Shown: positions 8,601-19,430, numbered from the stretch's first letter. The stretch is 64,000 nucleotides of DNA from Gordonia pseudamarae (GCF_025273675.1 NZ_CP045809.1:4650001-4714000); one strand, 5' to 3'. Program-made: numbers and translations. Notes: a model not told the origin generated them from the sequence alone.

Positions 8601-8686
8601 CCGTCGTCGTCGGTGGCCAGCAGCAGCACCTCGGCCCGTATCCTGCGTACGAGCCGGTTGTCCCCGACGGCTGTAAGTTTCGACAT
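8564..8686 (-). pseudogene. Flp-type prepilin gene (DUF4244) cut by element insertion
   Basis: The remaining frame is 40 codons. It begins at ATG 8686 behind AGGTAAGGA and encodes a basic leader followed by the prepilin site G^MSTAEY: cleavage after Gly, with Glu at mature position 5. After that only five residues remain before a stop in element DNA. Intact members continue with a hydrophobic helix of about 25 residues, which is missing. Its partner genes tadC, tadB and tadA lie directly upstream. In M. tuberculosis the equivalent gene (Rv3656c) is followed by two small pseudopilin-like genes, expected here beyond the left end of the element. Confidence 0.85.
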
Positions 8687-8747
8687 GATGTCCTTACCTC
8701 TCTTTTCCTGATGTGGATTTCGGATGTCACCGGCATGTCCGGTGCGG

Positions 8748-9356
8748 TCAGAGCGTTCCGCTGAACACGCCGCCGGCCAGTCCGACGACGACCGGGACGA
8801 TGCCCAGGCAGACGAAGGCCGGCAGAAAGCACAGGCCCAGTGGACCGCTGATCGCGACCCCGGCCCGTTCGGCCTTCTCCAGCGCCCGGTCCTCGGCGCG
8901 GTGCCGGATCGTGTCGGCGAGCTCGCCGACACCCGCCGACAACGACGCACCGGCCCGCGACGACCGCCGGACCAGCGTCGCCAGCGAACGGCAGTATTCC
9001 GCTCCGCCGCCGGCCTCGCCGATCCGGTCGGCGGCCATCGTCCAGGCGTGGTCGGAATCGGCGCCGAGTGTGAGCAGATCCGCGGCGGTACCCAGCAGCT
9101 CGGCCAGCGTTTCCGGCGCCGACGCGGCGACGATCTGCGCAGCCGTCTCCACCGGCAGTCCCGAGCGCAGACAGACCGCGAACAGGTCCAGGGCCGCCGC
9201 GACGGTGAAGGGATCGTCCGGCCGGTCCGGCGCGCCGACCGACTCGGACCGGTCGCCGGAGTGTGATGTGATCCTGCACAGCAACCACGTCGGCGACGGC
9301 CACAGGATCAACGCGGCGCCCGCGCACAGCCCGGCGACGATCACCGATGTGTTCAT
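8748..9356 (-). CDS. tadC: TadC-like type II secretion F-domain protein
   Basis: A 202-residue membrane protein like Rv3657c. Hydrophobic segments lie at the N-terminus (SVIVAGLCAGAALILW) and the C-terminus (LCFLPAFVCLGIVPVVVGLA), with a helical cytoplasmic domain between them (DPFTVAAALDLFAVCLRSGL, then an Ala-rich stretch). It forms part of the inner-membrane platform of Flp pilus assembly. The start at 9356 overlaps the tadB stop by 4 bp. It is followed after 61 bp by the broken prepilin gene. Confidence 0.88.
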   Translation of the reverse strand: MNTSVIVAGLCAGAALILWPSPTWLLCRITSHSGDRSESVGAPDRPDDPFTVAAALDLFAVCLRSGLPVETAAQIVAASAPETLAELLGTAADLLTLGADSDHAWTMAADRIGEAGGGAEYCRSLATLVRRSSRAGASLSAGVGELADTIRHRAEDRALEKAERAGVAISGPLGLCFLPAFVCLGIVPVVVGLAGGVFSGTL

Positions 9357-10174
9357 CGGGCACCGACCCGCTCGACGATCCGGTCCGACCAGCACAGACC
9401 GGCAACCACAAGCGCGGTTCCGACGAGCAACAGGATTCCACCGAGCCCACCGCCGGCGAGCACACCGACCGGGTTCGCGCCGGTGGCCTGCCCGAGCGCG
9501 ATGCCGAGCACAGGCAGGCCCGCCAGCACCGTTGCCGTGGCCCTCGGTCCCGCCAGACCGGCTTTGGTTCGTGAATCAAAGGCGTTGTGGGCCAGTACAT
9601 CCGATCGCAGGGCAACGAGCAGATCGGCCATCGGCAGACCGTGCCGGTCCGACAGTTGCCAGGCCGCCCCGATCCGTTGCCACGACGCGTCCGGAATTCC
9701 CGCGCGGGTCGCCGTCAGGTCGGCCACGCGGATCTGTCCGCCCAGCGCGGCCCGGCCCGCCAGGGACGCCAGCCCTTGCGCTACAGCAGAATCCGGACTT
9801 GTCCGGGACAGTTCCGCGGCGGCGGCGGTACATGCGGTGGCGGCGAGGGACCCCACCGACATCTCCGCGATCATGATCGACAGCGCAACGAGCAGACTCT
9901 CGTCGTCGAGCCGGGCGGCCGAGGCGCGCCGCCGGCGAGCGTCCCGCCACAGCACCACCGCGACGATCATCGCCACCGATCCGGCCACTTCAGCACCGAA
10001 AGACGCTGCCACCGCGATGATCACGAGCACGATGCCGTACCTCGATCGCGCCGCCGCAGCACGCGAGGAACCGGCAGAACGTGACGGGCGCATACCCAAG
10101 AGGCGATACTCTGCCCGCGACTGCGGCCACCACAGCACCGCGATCGCCGCGGCGCACAGCACGGCGACGATCAT
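9353..10174 (-). CDS. tadB: TadB-like type II secretion F-domain protein
   Basis: A 273-residue membrane protein like Rv3658c. Hydrophobic helices occur at the start, around residues 55-75 and in the last 70 residues. The middle holds a cytoplasmic helical domain ([20 protein letters not shown]). With TadC it forms the membrane platform on which the TadA ATPase acts. It overlaps tadA upstream and tadC downstream by 4 bp each (ATGA type), so the three genes are translationally coupled. Confidence 0.88.
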   Translation of the reverse strand: MIVAVLCAAAIAVLWWPQSRAEYRLLGMRPSRSAGSSRAAAARSRYGIVLVIIAVAASFGAEVAGSVAMIVAVVLWRDARRRRASAARLDDESLLVALSIMIAEMSVGSLAATACTAAAAELSRTSPDSAVAQGLASLAGRAALGGQIRVADLTATRAGIPDASWQRIGAAWQLSDRHGLPMADLLVALRSDVLAHNAFDSRTKAGLAGPRATATVLAGLPVLGIALGQATGANPVGVLAGGGLGGILLLVGTALVVAGLCWSDRIVERVGAR

Positions 10175-11376
10175 CGATCACCACCGGCCAGGGCGCGAAG
10201 ATCTCCGCCGAGAACCCCGGCTGCGCGCTCGCGTGTCCCGAGGAAGGTCGTATCGGTGATTCCGCTGCCGCGCAACCACACCGGGGTTATGGACACCAGT
10301 CCGCCGGCACCGCGCCGGACGGCGCCGATCTCTGCGACACCCCGTCGGCCGTCACGGCCACGTTCAACCCCGATCACCACATCGAGTGCGGCACCCAACT
10401 GGCTGTGCAGTGCCTCGCGGCCCATTCCGCCCAGTGCGGCGAGTGCTTCCATCCGGGCGGGCACCTCGCTGACCGAGTTGGCGTGCAGGGTCCCGGCGCA
10501 GCCGTTGTGGCCGGTGTTCAACGCGGTGAGCAGGTCGATCACCTCGGCACCCCGCACCTCGCCGACCACGATCCGGTCGGGCCGCATCCGCAACGCCTGA
10601 CGCACCAGCGCCCGAACCGGAACCTCGCCCGCCCCCTCGACATTCGCGGTCCTGGCCACCATCCGCACCACGTGCGGATGGTCGGGCCGCAGTTCGGCGG
10701 CGTCCTCGACACAGACGATCCGGTCCGACCGGTCCATCCGGCCGATCAGCGCACCGAGCAGCGTCGTCTTTCCCGAGCCCGTGCCGCCCACCACGACGAA
10801 CGCGAGCCGGGCCTCGATGATGTGCCGGATGAGCGGTACCGCGTCGGGCGGGACAGCCCCCGATTCGATGAGCGAATCCAGGTCCTTGCTGGCGGTTCGC
10901 AAGACCCGCAACGAGATACATGTGCCGTCGGCGGCGACCGGCGGTATCACCGCGTGCAGACGCACCGTGTACCCACGGCGGCCCACATTGGACAGTTGGC
11001 CGTCGACCCATGGCTGGGCGTCATCGAGTCGTTTGCCCGCGTTGAGTGCGAGCCTGGCCGCGAGCCGCCGCACCGAGGACTCATCGTCGAAGGTGATGTC
11101 GGTGCGCTGCAATCCGTGTCCGCGGTCGACCCACACGTGTCGTGGTCCGCTGACGAGGACGTCGGCGATGTCGGGTTCGGCGAGCAACTGTTCGAGCCGA
11201 CCGGCGCCGGTCAGTTCGGTTTGCAGGTGCCGCAGCGCCACCAGCAGGTCGGCGTCACCGAGCACCCCACGCGCTTGCTCTCGGATCGCCGCTGCGATGA
11301 TTTCCGGTGTGGTGTCGCCTGATTCGGATGCGAGCTGGTCGCGAACCCGGTCAAGCAGACCGTCGTCGATGGGCAT
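10171..11376 (-). CDS. tadA: TadA-like pilus assembly ATPase (GspE/CpaF family)
   Basis: A 401-residue cytoplasmic ATPase like Rv3659c. The Walker A motif is [14 protein letters not shown], the Asp box lies around [12 protein letters not shown], Walker B around [15 protein letters not shown], and the His box near [13 protein letters not shown]. It powers pilin assembly. I chose ATG 11376, which has GGAGG eight bases upstream, over an in-frame ATG at 11406. It is the second gene of the ssd-tadABC operon. All motifs are intact although the prepilin target gene is broken. Confidence 0.93.
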   Translation of the reverse strand: MPIDDGLLDRVRDQLASESGDTTPEIIAAAIREQARGVLGDADLLVALRHLQTELTGAGRLEQLLAEPDIADVLVSGPRHVWVDRGHGLQRTDITFDDESSVRRLAARLALNAGKRLDDAQPWVDGQLSNVGRRGYTVRLHAVIPPVAADGTCISLRVLRTASKDLDSLIESGAVPPDAVPLIRHIIEARLAFVVVGGTGSGKTTLLGALIGRMDRSDRIVCVEDAAELRPDHPHVVRMVARTANVEGAGEVPVRALVRQALRMRPDRIVVGEVRGAEVIDLLTALNTGHNGCAGTLHANSVSEVPARMEALAALGGMGREALHSQLGAALDVVIGVERGRDGRRGVAEIGAVRRGAGGLVSITPVWLRGSGITDTTFLGTRERAAGVLGGDLRALAGGDR

Positions 11377-11508
11377 GTCGTTATCCTCCCCCGCCTTTCG
11401 GCACATCCGGTGTCCCCCGACCCCGGAACACCGGATCTGTGGACAACCCGCGGCTGTGGATAAATCATCTGCCGTGGGTGACTCATATCCCGTGGCTGAT
11501 TGATCTGC

Positions 11509-12597
11509 TCAGCGATGTCGCGCCGGGGCGTGGTGCGCGGCCCGGGCGAGGATCAGGTCGCAGGCCCGCCGGAGCGGGCGGCCACGCCCGGGTGCGCGAA
11601 GCCGGTCGCTTTCCAGACGTGCCGGCAGCCGTGGGTCGGGCCGGTAGGAGGCAAGTAGATCCAGTCCCACGGCGTCGGCTATCGCGCCGGCGCGCAATCC
11701 GGCCGGCGATGGTCCCCGCACGACGAGTGCCGTGTCGGCGCCGCGGTCGACGATGGCGGGAAGCATTGCCCGGGTGGCCGATACGGCGTGCAGCGACGCG
11801 GTGGTGACGACCACGACCAGGTCCACGGAGTCGATGACCAGGCGGCGCAGCGGGGTGGCCGCACGCGGCGTGTCGACGACGACGAGGGTGCCGTGTGCGG
11901 TGGCGGCGTCGAGCGCGGTGACCACCGACTCGGGACGGATCGGGAGGTGGTCACCGGTACCGGGGTTTCGGCCGCCGGGTTTGCGCGGGGCGAGCACCGA
12001 CAGCCGCGGACCCTGCCGGGGCAGCACCGCCGTGAGCGCGTCGCCGCCGACGGCGCCGCGTTCAACAGTCAGGTCCTGCCAGCGCAGGCCCGGCGTGGCC
12101 TCGATCCCGAGAAGCAGGTCGACGCCGCCGCCGTGGTCGTCGACATCGAAGAGCATGGTGTGCGCGCCGCCGTCCGCCGAGCGCAACGCGGTCGCGGCGG
12201 CGAGCACGCTTGCGCCGGAGCCGCCGTGTCCGCCGATGACGGCGATCGCGGCACCCGGATGTCGGCGGGGCCGGCGGATGTCACTGAGCACCCGGACAAG
12301 TTCGGCATCGCCGCCGGGCAGGGCGACGGTGTGGTCCGCACCCAGCCCGATCGCGGCCGGCCAATGCACGTCGTCGGGCCCGGAACCGACGACCACGATG
12401 CCGGCGCGTTTGGGCGGTGCGCAGGTGGCCAGCACACCGATTGCCGCGGCGTCGACGATGACGGCCCGGGCACCGAGCCATTCACGACGGCACGATGCCG
12501 GGTCGGCGCGCACAAGCCGGTATCCGGCGGCCGCCGCGCACCTGGCGACGTCGTCGGTGAGGTGGTCATCGATGAGGGCGAGCACGTCATCAGCCAT
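11509..12597 (-). CDS. ssd: Septum-site-determining/CpaE-like P-loop protein
   Basis: A 362-residue protein like Rv3660c (Ssd). The N-terminal 110 residues resemble a receiver-like domain (VDAAAIGVLATC, IVVVGSGPDD). A MinD/ParA-like domain follows, with a deviant P-loop in VIGGHGGSGASVLAAATALR: Ser replaces the second Lys of a canonical Walker A, as in CpaE/TadZ proteins. TadZ proteins position pilus machinery; Ssd has been linked to septum regulation in M. tuberculosis. It heads the tad operon, 132 bp before tadA. An upstream ATG at 12648 is possible, but 12597 fits family length better. Confidence 0.85.
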   Translation of the reverse strand: MADDVLALIDDHLTDDVARCAAAAGYRLVRADPASCRREWLGARAVIVDAAAIGVLATCAPPKRAGIVVVGSGPDDVHWPAAIGLGADHTVALPGGDAELVRVLSDIRRPRRHPGAAIAVIGGHGGSGASVLAAATALRSADGGAHTMLFDVDDHGGGVDLLLGIEATPGLRWQDLTVERGAVGGDALTAVLPRQGPRLSVLAPRKPGGRNPGTGDHLPIRPESVVTALDAATAHGTLVVVDTPRAATPLRRLVIDSVDLVVVVTTASLHAVSATRAMLPAIVDRGADTALVVRGPSPAGLRAGAIADAVGLDLLASYRPDPRLPARLESDRLRAPGRGRPLRRACDLILARAAHHAPARHR

Positions 12598-12741
12598 GTC
12601 TTCATCGTCGGTCCGGTTGCGGTCGCCACCGAGCCCCGATCGCCGCACAGACCGAATCTGTGGACAGACCGAAATTCATCCACAACCAGCGACCACCACG
12701 TAGCGCAGCAGGTCAGGCGGGAAGCACAGCTCGCACGAACT

Positions 12742-12783
12742 GGTCCAGGAAAGAGGACAACCGGTCCAGGAAAGAGGACAACC
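12742..12783. repeat. Perfect 21-bp tandem repeat (two copies)
   Basis: Two perfect copies lie at 12742-12762 and 12763-12783 (GGTCCAGGAAAGAGGACAACC as two parts GGTCCAGGAA / AGAGGACAACC). A GC-rich hairpin follows at once. They lie upstream of ssd, in the gap of about 1 kb. Confidence 0.8.
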
Positions 12784-12809
12784 CCGGCCAGGGGGGAGGA
12801 GGCCGGGGT
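12781..12809 (+). terminator. GC-rich hairpin, possible terminator
   Basis: ACCCCGGCC (12781-12789) pairs perfectly with GGCCGGGGT (12801-12809). Only a weak T-rich tail (TGTCGGCGTTT) follows, so terminator function is uncertain. Confidence 0.45.
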
Positions 12810-13159
12810 TGTCGGCGTTTCAGCCCCGGGGGGTCGGGCTGAATCGCTCCGGTATTACAACCGGGTGCCCACGACTATACACACGATCCGGATGGATGCA
12901 AACCTGGCGCGCGGAGCCGCGACAAGCCCCCCGGATTGCGGCGGTGGCCAGCAGATATGTGACCTGGACCGCGGTCTGGTGCGGTAGTCGCACCCGGCTG
13001 CGGACCACAGCCCAGCCCACGGTCCACCCCACAACGGATGATTACGCGGGTAGACACAGGCATTCCCACGCCCCTATACACCCTGGCGACCTATCGTCGA
13101 CAACAAAAATCAGGTCCGGAAATTGGACGCCGAACCCCCTTGCTGTGACCGGTATCACG

Positions 13160-13597
13160 GTGTAGAAACGTTGGTACGGAATCCCGGAAGGCCACGTTCG
13201 ATCCGGAAGAGAAGGAACGGACCCCCAGGCCGGGCAATTCCCAGCACGGGCGGCAAGCACCCACGCGGAGCGCGCCGCATAAGGCAAAAGCGTTGTGCAC
13301 CTGCGACACTGAGACCAATCAACAACCCTCACACATTCGCTCGGAACGACGAGGATTCGGGGAGGTCCCGAATCACACGACGACCGTCGGACCGGCATGC
13401 GGTTCCTGAATGAGAACGGCGCTTCACCCGGACACGGCAGCAGCCGATCAGGACGAATCCGCGAAGTGAGAGGTCAAGAGGAAGCCACAGTCCCTCGCCG
13501 AGGTGATACCACAACCCACCAAGCACGCTTGGTAACTTGAGTCCGTGCTACGCGGGTGGTGGCCTGGCAGACGTCAGGACACCGCCCGCGTTTATAT
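13160..13597 (+). ncRNA. Candidate Ms1/MTS2823-type 6S-like RNA
   Basis: The gap 12,649-13,629 has no convincing protein gene although its neighbours are densely packed. In M. tuberculosis the same position, between the ssd region and Rv3662c, carries the abundant RNA MTS2823 (Ms1 in M. smegmatis), which binds core RNA polymerase. Here a strong plus-strand terminator closes the gap at 13551-13597. The 5' end is a guess: a possible promoter (TTGCTG, 17 bp, TAGAAA) lies at about 13138-13166. The call rests on synteny plus the terminator; I have not shown sequence homology. The true transcript may be nearer 300 nt. Confidence 0.4.
13551..13597 (+). terminator. Strong terminator at end of the ssd-side gap
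   Basis: CGCGGGTGGTG (13551-13561) pairs with CACCGCCCGCG (13580-13590) with one G-U wobble. CCTG/CAGG lie within the loop and TTTATAT follows. It ends plus-strand transcription although no plus-strand protein gene precedes it, which supports a non-coding transcript. Confidence 0.75.
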
Positions 13598-13629
13598 ATG
13601 TGTGGCGTGTTCTACTCAGGCCCGCCGCA

Positions 13630-14385
13630 TCAGACCGCGTCCGCGATCGATTTCGCTTCCGCGGCACCCGCTTCGAGTGCCTCGCAGCACAGCAGGATCC
13701 AATTGCCCAGCCCTTCCGGGGTGCCGCCGGCGAATCCTCGGGCGAAGGACCGGTAGTCGTTGATCCGTTTGAGCCAGGTGACCTCGGGAACGCCCAGGTT
13801 GTGCGGGTCGAGTCCGGTCGAGGTGCATACGAGTCGCGATGCCGCGCGCGCGATGATGCCGTTGGCGGTGGGAAACGCGTCGAGGCCGAGCAATTCGCCG
13901 TGCACGACCGCGGCCAGCACCGGACCGGGTACCGAGGTGGCCCCGCTGATCAGCTGGCCGAGCAGGTCGAGTCGGGCGGCGACGTCGGCTCCGGCACGCG
14001 GCCGGCCGAGATCGTCGGGATCATCGACCAAGTCGGCCGCGGCGAGCATGTGCAGTCGGGCCAGGGCCTGGGCGGGTGCGCGACGGAACACCCCGGTCAG
14101 CTGATCGAGCGAGTCGCCGTCGAGTGCCTGTGCCACGCGCATCGCACCGGCCAGGACGGGGTCGTCAAAGTCACCGTCGCGACGCAGTTCGACACTGCCA
14201 CCGTCGATGGCCGCCGACGACCGGCCGGCCCGCCAGGACGCCTCGGTGGCGGTCTTGTCCCATCCGCGCAGGTTGGCGCGGTGCCGGTGGACGGCGCTGA
14301 GCGCGTCACGCGCTCTCTCTGCGGCGTCGGCCACACCGGGCAGTGCGACGAGCGGTGCCAGCGGATCGGTTCCCACAGCGCTCAC
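13630..14385 (-). CDS. Rv3662c-like protein with a degenerate Fic-type motif
   Basis: A 251-residue helical protein corresponding in position and length to Rv3662c; often annotated only as hypothetical or oxidoreductase. Near residues 175-195 it has VVHGELLGLDAFPTAN followed by GIIAR, which lines up with the Fic core HPFxxGNGRxxR. The catalytic His is replaced by Asp, Pro by Ala, one Gly by Ala and the phosphate-binding Arg by Ile. A Fic-like fold without AMPylation activity is therefore possible (inference). I chose GTG 14385; the frame extends further upstream, but that part overlaps the acs promoter region. Confidence 0.75.
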   Translation of the reverse strand: MSAVGTDPLAPLVALPGVADAAERARDALSAVHRHRANLRGWDKTATEASWRAGRSSAAIDGGSVELRRDGDFDDPVLAGAMRVAQALDGDSLDQLTGVFRRAPAQALARLHMLAAADLVDDPDDLGRPRAGADVAARLDLLGQLISGATSVPGPVLAAVVHGELLGLDAFPTANGIIARAASRLVCTSTGLDPHNLGVPEVTWLKRINDYRSFARGFAGGTPEGLGNWILLCCEALEAGAAEAKSIADAV

Positions 14386-14474
14386 CCTATCGACCACGTC
14401 ACCTGTTCCATTCGGCGCATCTGGGTGACCATTCGGCGCGAATCGGTCCGGACTCCCCCACAACGCCCTTCCAA

Positions 14475-14490
14475 CGTGACTACCCTCACA
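14475..14490. promoter_or_regulatory. CRP/GlxR-type operator upstream of acs
   Basis: CGTGACTACCCTCACA contains the perfect half-sites GTGA-N6-TCAC of the Crp/GlxR family, 150 bp before the acs start and 90 bp before the Rv3662c-like gene. A crp gene lies 8 kb away in this window. acs genes are known cAMP-CRP/GlxR targets in related bacteria. Confidence 0.65.
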
Positions 14491-14639
14491 ATCACACGAG
14501 AACGTGTGGCGCCTGGCGCCGCGCGCCGCCCGGACGTGATCGGGACAACCCTGATCATGGACGACGACCCGTACCCGAAGGTTTTGCGGGTCTCCCACAA
14601 GCCCGGTAGAGACTCACCGAAGAGAAAGGCCTGGAAACG

Positions 14640-16592
<1,953 letters not shown>

Positions 16593-16640
16593 TCACCGGC
16601 CGTCGGGCCGGATCACCACGGCCCATGTGAGTCCGTCGCA

Positions 16641-16669
16641 GCGCCACCGGCGAGGAATCCCGGTGGCGC
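16641..16669 (+). terminator. acs terminator hairpin
   Basis: GCGCCACCGG (16641-16650) pairs perfectly with CCGGTGGCGC (16660-16669). It lies 49 bp after the acs stop. The T-tract is weak. Confidence 0.6.
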
Positions 16670-16733
16670 TGCGTCGTGGTATTGCCGCCAAAGCATGGCA
16701 ACATATGCCCATACCCGAACTACGGAGGATGTA

Positions 16734-17258
16734 GTGAGCCGACCCGTGCCCCCCGGCAACCAGACCGTCCCGTCGATCCCGCTGCGGGATGCGAACGTCG
16801 GCAAGGACGGCGAACCCAGTATTGGGAACCTGGTCAAGGACGCCACCGCAAGCGTGTCGACGCTGTTCCGTGCCGAGGTCGCGCTGGCCAAGGCCGAACT
16901 GGTGGATGCCGGCAAGAAGGCGGGCGCCGGTACCGGCCTGCTGGTGGTCGCGGGTGTGATGCTGCTGTACACCAGCCTGTTCTTCTTCTTTTTCCTCGCC
17001 GTGCTGCTCGACGTGTGGCTGCCCGCGTGGGCGGCGTGGTTGATCGTGTTCGTGATCCTGCTGACCATCACGATCGTCGCCGCCGTGGGCGGCTACTTCA
17101 TCTTCCGCAAGGTCCGCGGACCCGCGAAAACCATCGAATCGGTCAAAGAGGTGCAGTCGGTGCTGCCGCGCGGCATCCCCGGCAAGGACGCGGTATCAGC
17201 GGTCGACGCCCGGGCCGGCTACCCGCCGATACCGCCCGCGCACGACCCGCGGCGCTGA
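16734..17258 (+). CDS. Phage-holin-family/DUF1469-like membrane protein (Rv3669-like)
   Basis: A 174-residue protein like Rv3669. An amphipathic segment (LVKDATASVSTLFRAEVALA) precedes two long hydrophobic helices (about residues 75-105 and 110-135) and a short cytoplasmic tail. The pattern matches the actinobacterial 'phage holin family' (DUF1469), whose role is unknown. I chose GTG 16734 with GGAGG six bases upstream; an earlier in-frame ATG at 16695 lacks such a site. The EphE-like hydrolase begins 2 bp after its stop, so the two are probably co-transcribed, as in M. tuberculosis. Confidence 0.85.
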   Translation: MSRPVPPGNQTVPSIPLRDANVGKDGEPSIGNLVKDATASVSTLFRAEVALAKAELVDAGKKAGAGTGLLVVAGVMLLYTSLFFFFFLAVLLDVWLPAWAAWLIVFVILLTITIVAAVGGYFIFRKVRGPAKTIESVKEVQSVLPRGIPGKDAVSAVDARAGYPPIPPAHDPRR

Positions 17259-17260
17259 CG

Positions 17261-18211
17261 TTGGCCGCTGCGCCGGATCCGTCGAGCGTCCGGTTCCCCG
17301 GCCCCTGGCACGACGTCGACTGGCATCATTTCGACGTCCGCGCCAACGGTCTGAAGTTTCACGCCGTCGAATGCGACCCGGCGGGTTCACCGGATCGTCA
17401 GCTGGTGCTGCTGCTGCACGGGTACACCGAGTTCTGGTGGGGCTGGCGTCACCAACTGCGGGCGCTGACCGAGGCCGGCTACCGCGCGGTGGCCGTCGAC
17501 CTGCGCGGCTACGGCGACAGCGACAAGCCGCCCCGCGGATACGACGGCTGGACTCTGGCCGGCGACACCAACGGCCTGGTGCGCTCGCTCGGTCATCGCA
17601 CCGCCACGCTCGTCGGTAACGCCGACGGGGGGCTGGTGTGCTGGGCCACGGCCGCGCTGCATCCTCGGGTCGTCGACCGGATCGCGGTGCTGGCCTCCCC
17701 CCACCCCCGCGCACTGCGCCGGGAGGTGCTGCTGCACCGGGCGCAGCGTTCGGCGTTCCTGTCCGGGTTTCTGCACAACCAGTTGCCGCGCGTCGGCGAG
17801 CGGCGGCTGGTGCACCACGACGCACGCTTCGTCGACCACTACTTCCGGCGATTGTCGTCACCCCAATGGCAGCAGGGCACCGACTTCGCCGACACGGTCA
17901 CCCGGAACAGGTCGGCGCTGCAGATACCGTATGTGGCGCACAGCAGCCTGGAGTACCGGCGCTGGGCGTTCCGTTCCCAGTTCCGTCCCGACGGTGCCAC
18001 ATTCATGAAACAGATGGACGTCCGGCTCACCGTCCCGGTGCTGGCGTTGCGCGGCGCTGACGACCCGTACATCTTCGAACGGCCACTGACCCGTTCGGGC
18101 CGCTACGCCTCCCGATTCGCCTACGTCGAGATCCCCGACAGCGGCCACTTCGCCCACCAGGAACAACCCGAGGCGGTGTCCCGGCAGTTGCTGGGCTTCA
18201 TCAGCACCTGA
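17261..18211 (+). CDS. Alpha/beta-hydrolase, EphE-like (probable epoxide hydrolase)
   Basis: A 316-residue alpha/beta-hydrolase like Rv3670 (EphE). The oxyanion motif LLLHGYTEFWWGW is followed by the nucleophile elbow VGNADGGL, in which Asp occupies the nucleophile position as in epoxide hydrolases and haloalkane dehalogenases. A later Asp (RGADDPYIF) and the His in PDSGHFAHQE complete the triad. The cap-domain region contains HYFRRLSSPQW. The start is TTG 17261, 2 bp after the preceding gene. The physiological substrate is unknown. A short hairpin follows the stop and the convergent marP gene ends there. Confidence 0.88.
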   Translation: MAAAPDPSSVRFPGPWHDVDWHHFDVRANGLKFHAVECDPAGSPDRQLVLLLHGYTEFWWGWRHQLRALTEAGYRAVAVDLRGYGDSDKPPRGYDGWTLAGDTNGLVRSLGHRTATLVGNADGGLVCWATAALHPRVVDRIAVLASPHPRALRREVLLHRAQRSAFLSGFLHNQLPRVGERRLVHHDARFVDHYFRRLSSPQWQQGTDFADTVTRNRSALQIPYVAHSSLEYRRWAFRSQFRPDGATFMKQMDVRLTVPVLALRGADDPYIFERPLTRSGRYASRFAYVEIPDSGHFAHQEQPEAVSRQLLGFIST

Positions 18212-18215
18212 TCAC

Positions 18216-18236
18216 GGCTAGCCCAACGGGCTAGCC
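18216..18236. terminator. Short hairpin between convergent ephE-like and marP genes
   Basis: GGCTAGCCC (18216-18224) and GGGCTAGCC (18228-18236) form a perfect 9-bp stem with a 3-base loop. It overlaps the last codon of marP. Confidence 0.5.
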
Positions 18237-19430
18237 CCCGATGCAGGAGTGAGTGCTGACTCTCGAGGACCGGTTTGCCGAGGTTGCCAGATTGTCGCTC
18301 ACCTGCTCGGCGGTCAGGACGAAACCTGTTTCGTCGGCGGGGTCCTGGGAGGCCCCGAACACCACGCCGAGCACACGGCCGTCGAGATCGATCAGCGGCC
18401 CGCCGGAGTTGCCTTGCCGGATCTGCCCGCGGACCGTGTACACCTCGCGGCGTACCTGCTGCGAGCTGTAGATATTGGGTCCGGACAGCCGGATCACGTT
18501 GCGGATCCGGACGGCGGTGGCGGTGAACGGTCCACCACCCGGAAAGCCCAGGGACACGGCGTCGTCGCCGGTGCCGGCCTGGCCGTCGGCGAACGTCAGG
18601 GCGGGGGCGGTCAGGCCCGGCACGTCCAGGACGGCGATGTCGTTGTTGTAGTCGAACAGGACCACCCGGGCGGACAGTTGCTGCCCGGATTCGACTTCGA
18701 CGCTGAGGCTGCGGGTACCGGCGACGACGTGCGCGTTGGTCATGACGCGTTCAGGACCGACGACGAAGCCACTGCCTTCGAGTTCCTGCCGGCAGCTGGG
18801 TGCCACGCCGATGATCTTGACGACGCTCGGCCGGACCCGGCTGACAACCTGCTGCTGGGCGATCGCCTCGTCGGGTGGTCCGACGTTGGTGACGGGGGCC
18901 CGCCCGAACGGTCCGATGACCTCGGGCAGGCCGGAGTTGTTCAGGAGCGCGCTGAAATCGTTGGGCAGGTCGCGCAGCCATTGCGGGGCGAGGTCGTCGA
19001 CGGCGCCGAGGACGGCCGAATCGCGGACCGCGGATGCCACCTTGGTGGGACCGGAGTTGGAGATGGGGATGGCCAGCAGCCATGCGGCGATAACCACGGC
19101 GATGACCTGCAGAACGGTGCCGACGATGCTGTCGACGGTGCGGGCGGCCGGCGATCGCATCCCGCCGCGGGCCGCACGGCCCAGGACGAGTCCGGCGACC
19201 TGCCCGGCTATGACGAAGATGACCAGGAGCGCGATGCCGATGAGCAGGCGCGCCTCCCGCGAGTCGACCTGTTCCATCAGTTTGGGGGCGAGCAGGATGC
19301 CCGCGACGGCACCGGCCAGGACCCCGATGAACGCGAGCGCCGAGGCGACGGCACCTTGCCGGTATCCGCTGATTCCGACGAGTATCGCCACGCCGACGAC
19401 GAGGAGGTCGACCCAGATCGAGCCCGTCAT
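18231..19430 (-). CDS. marP: Membrane-anchored serine protease MarP
   Basis: A 399-residue protein like Rv3671c. The N-terminal 140 residues form a CvpA-like domain with four transmembrane helices. The periplasmic trypsin-like domain has the triad His234 (MTNAHVVAG), Asp264 (YNNDIAVLDV) and Ser342 (RQGNSGGPL). Cys213 and Cys396 correspond to the disulfide that controls MarP activity in M. tuberculosis. The family protects the cell under acid and oxidative stress, in M. tuberculosis through the peptidoglycan hydrolase RipA. The NUDIX gene lies 47 bp upstream in the same direction, so it is probably part of the nth-tlpA-nudix-marP operon. Confidence 0.96.
   Translation of the reverse strand: MTGSIWVDLLVVGVAILVGISGYRQGAVASALAFIGVLAGAVAGILLAPKLMEQVDSREARLLIGIALLVIFVIAGQVAGLVLGRAARGGMRSPAARTVDSIVGTVLQVIAVVIAAWLLAIPISNSGPTKVASAVRDSAVLGAVDDLAPQWLRDLPNDFSALLNNSGLPEVIGPFGRAPVTNVGPPDEAIAQQQVVSRVRPSVVKIIGVAPSCRQELEGSGFVVGPERVMTNAHVVAGTRSLSVEVESGQQLSARVVLFDYNNDIAVLDVPGLTAPALTFADGQAGTGDDAVSLGFPGGGPFTATAVRIRNVIRLSGPNIYSSQQVRREVYTVRGQIRQGNSGGPLIDLDGRVLGVVFGASQDPADETGFVLTAEQVSDNLATSANRSSRVSTHSCIGG

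Noticed and set aside
12820..13526. Short frames on both strands in the ssd-side gap
   Set aside because: No codon bias, no ribosome-binding sites and no family; a non-coding RNA explains the gap better.
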